NCBI RefSeq assembly: GCF_905220365.1
Contig: NC_061132.1
Span: 1,984,001 to 2,048,000, forward strand
Length of the DNA: 64,000 nucleotides
Direction of reading: 5' to 3'
From: Vanessa cardui
Lineage: Eukaryota; Arthropoda; Insecta; Lepidoptera; Nymphalidae
Shown here: one piece after another, positions 63,969-64,000 of the stretch
How positions within the stretch are numbered: position 1 is the stretch's first letter
How the letters are laid out: every line of letters starts with the position of its first letter
Notes under the pieces: generated by a model
What the model was told of the DNA's origin: nothing
What the model saw: the letters and a program-made list of their open reading frames with translations, nothing else
Databases searched by the model: none
Program-made: the position numbers and the translations under genes

Positions 63969-64000
63969 TCATCGATTCGCGCGCCGTTAGGAACGCGATC

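Larger units (their letters stand above)
29787..64000 (+). other. ct: Intron 2 of cut, continues past the window
   Basis: It begins at the GTAATT donor. I looked for the next exon, which should open with residues resembling RATLAEKEV, and did not find it, so the intron is longer than 34 kb. Visible repeats are few from 29.8 to 46.9 kb (one at 32.6, one at 36.5 kb and a short tail fragment near 45.9 kb) and absent from 50.8 to 60.8 kb. Stretches 29787-32635, 32816-36504, 36731-45924, 48116-50552, 50758-60859 and 61441-63429 hold no gene I can support. Short GC-richer patches at 41.1, 44.0-44.2 and 44.88-45.05 kb could be enhancers. Confidence 0.7.

Overview
The window looks like genomic DNA of a lepidopteran insect, most likely a butterfly. 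It is AT-rich, with large non-coding stretches and several interspersed repeats typical of moth and butterfly genomes: tRNA-derived SINEs resembling the Metulj group, a 3'-end family with a TGATT pentamer tail, and short elements starting near GTAACTCTGTCTGTCTG. No long open reading frame encodes a recognisable protein, and no transposase or reverse transcriptase survives in any of the repeats.

The one gene I can identify is cut (ct), the CUT-domain homeobox transcription factor, on the + strand. Its first coding exon ends at 29786 on a GT splice donor and encodes 41 residues. The conserved core DWLFKKERIYLLAQFWQQ closely matches the N-terminus of Drosophila Cut as I recall it. A putative upstream non-coding exon lies in a CpG-rich promoter block at about 10.86-11.64 kb. 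That gives an intron 1 of about 17.8 kb and an intron 2 that runs past the right edge, more than 34 kb. The window therefore holds the 5' part of a very large developmental gene and most of what it carries is regulatory space. The coiled coil, CUT repeats and homeodomain must lie to the right.

Layout: 1-10.48 kb is a repeat-rich 5' flank with many SINE copies, one CTCF-like site and no gene. 10.48-11.64 kb is the GC-rich promoter and candidate 5' exon. 11.64-29.42 kb is intron 1, with an 88-bp minisatellite at 14.36-14.90 kb, a TA microsatellite and scattered repeats. 29.42-29.79 kb is the coding exon, with two short upstream ORFs in its 5' UTR. 29.79-64.0 kb is intron 2. It has few visible repeats between 28.2 and 46.9 kb and between 50.8 and 60.8 kb.

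The most interesting signals are a local cluster of ATCGAT sites at 34.0-35.5 kb (the core recognised by Cut/CUX proteins, and also the DREF core), a dispersed imperfect palindrome built around TTCGAA/TTTTAAA recurring mainly through 20-61 kb, a near-perfect 24-bp stem hairpin at 47.06-47.11 kb, CTCF-like sites near both ends of the window, the uORFs in front of the cut start codon, and nested micro-insertions of retroelement tails. No database search could be run; gene and repeat family names rest on recognition.
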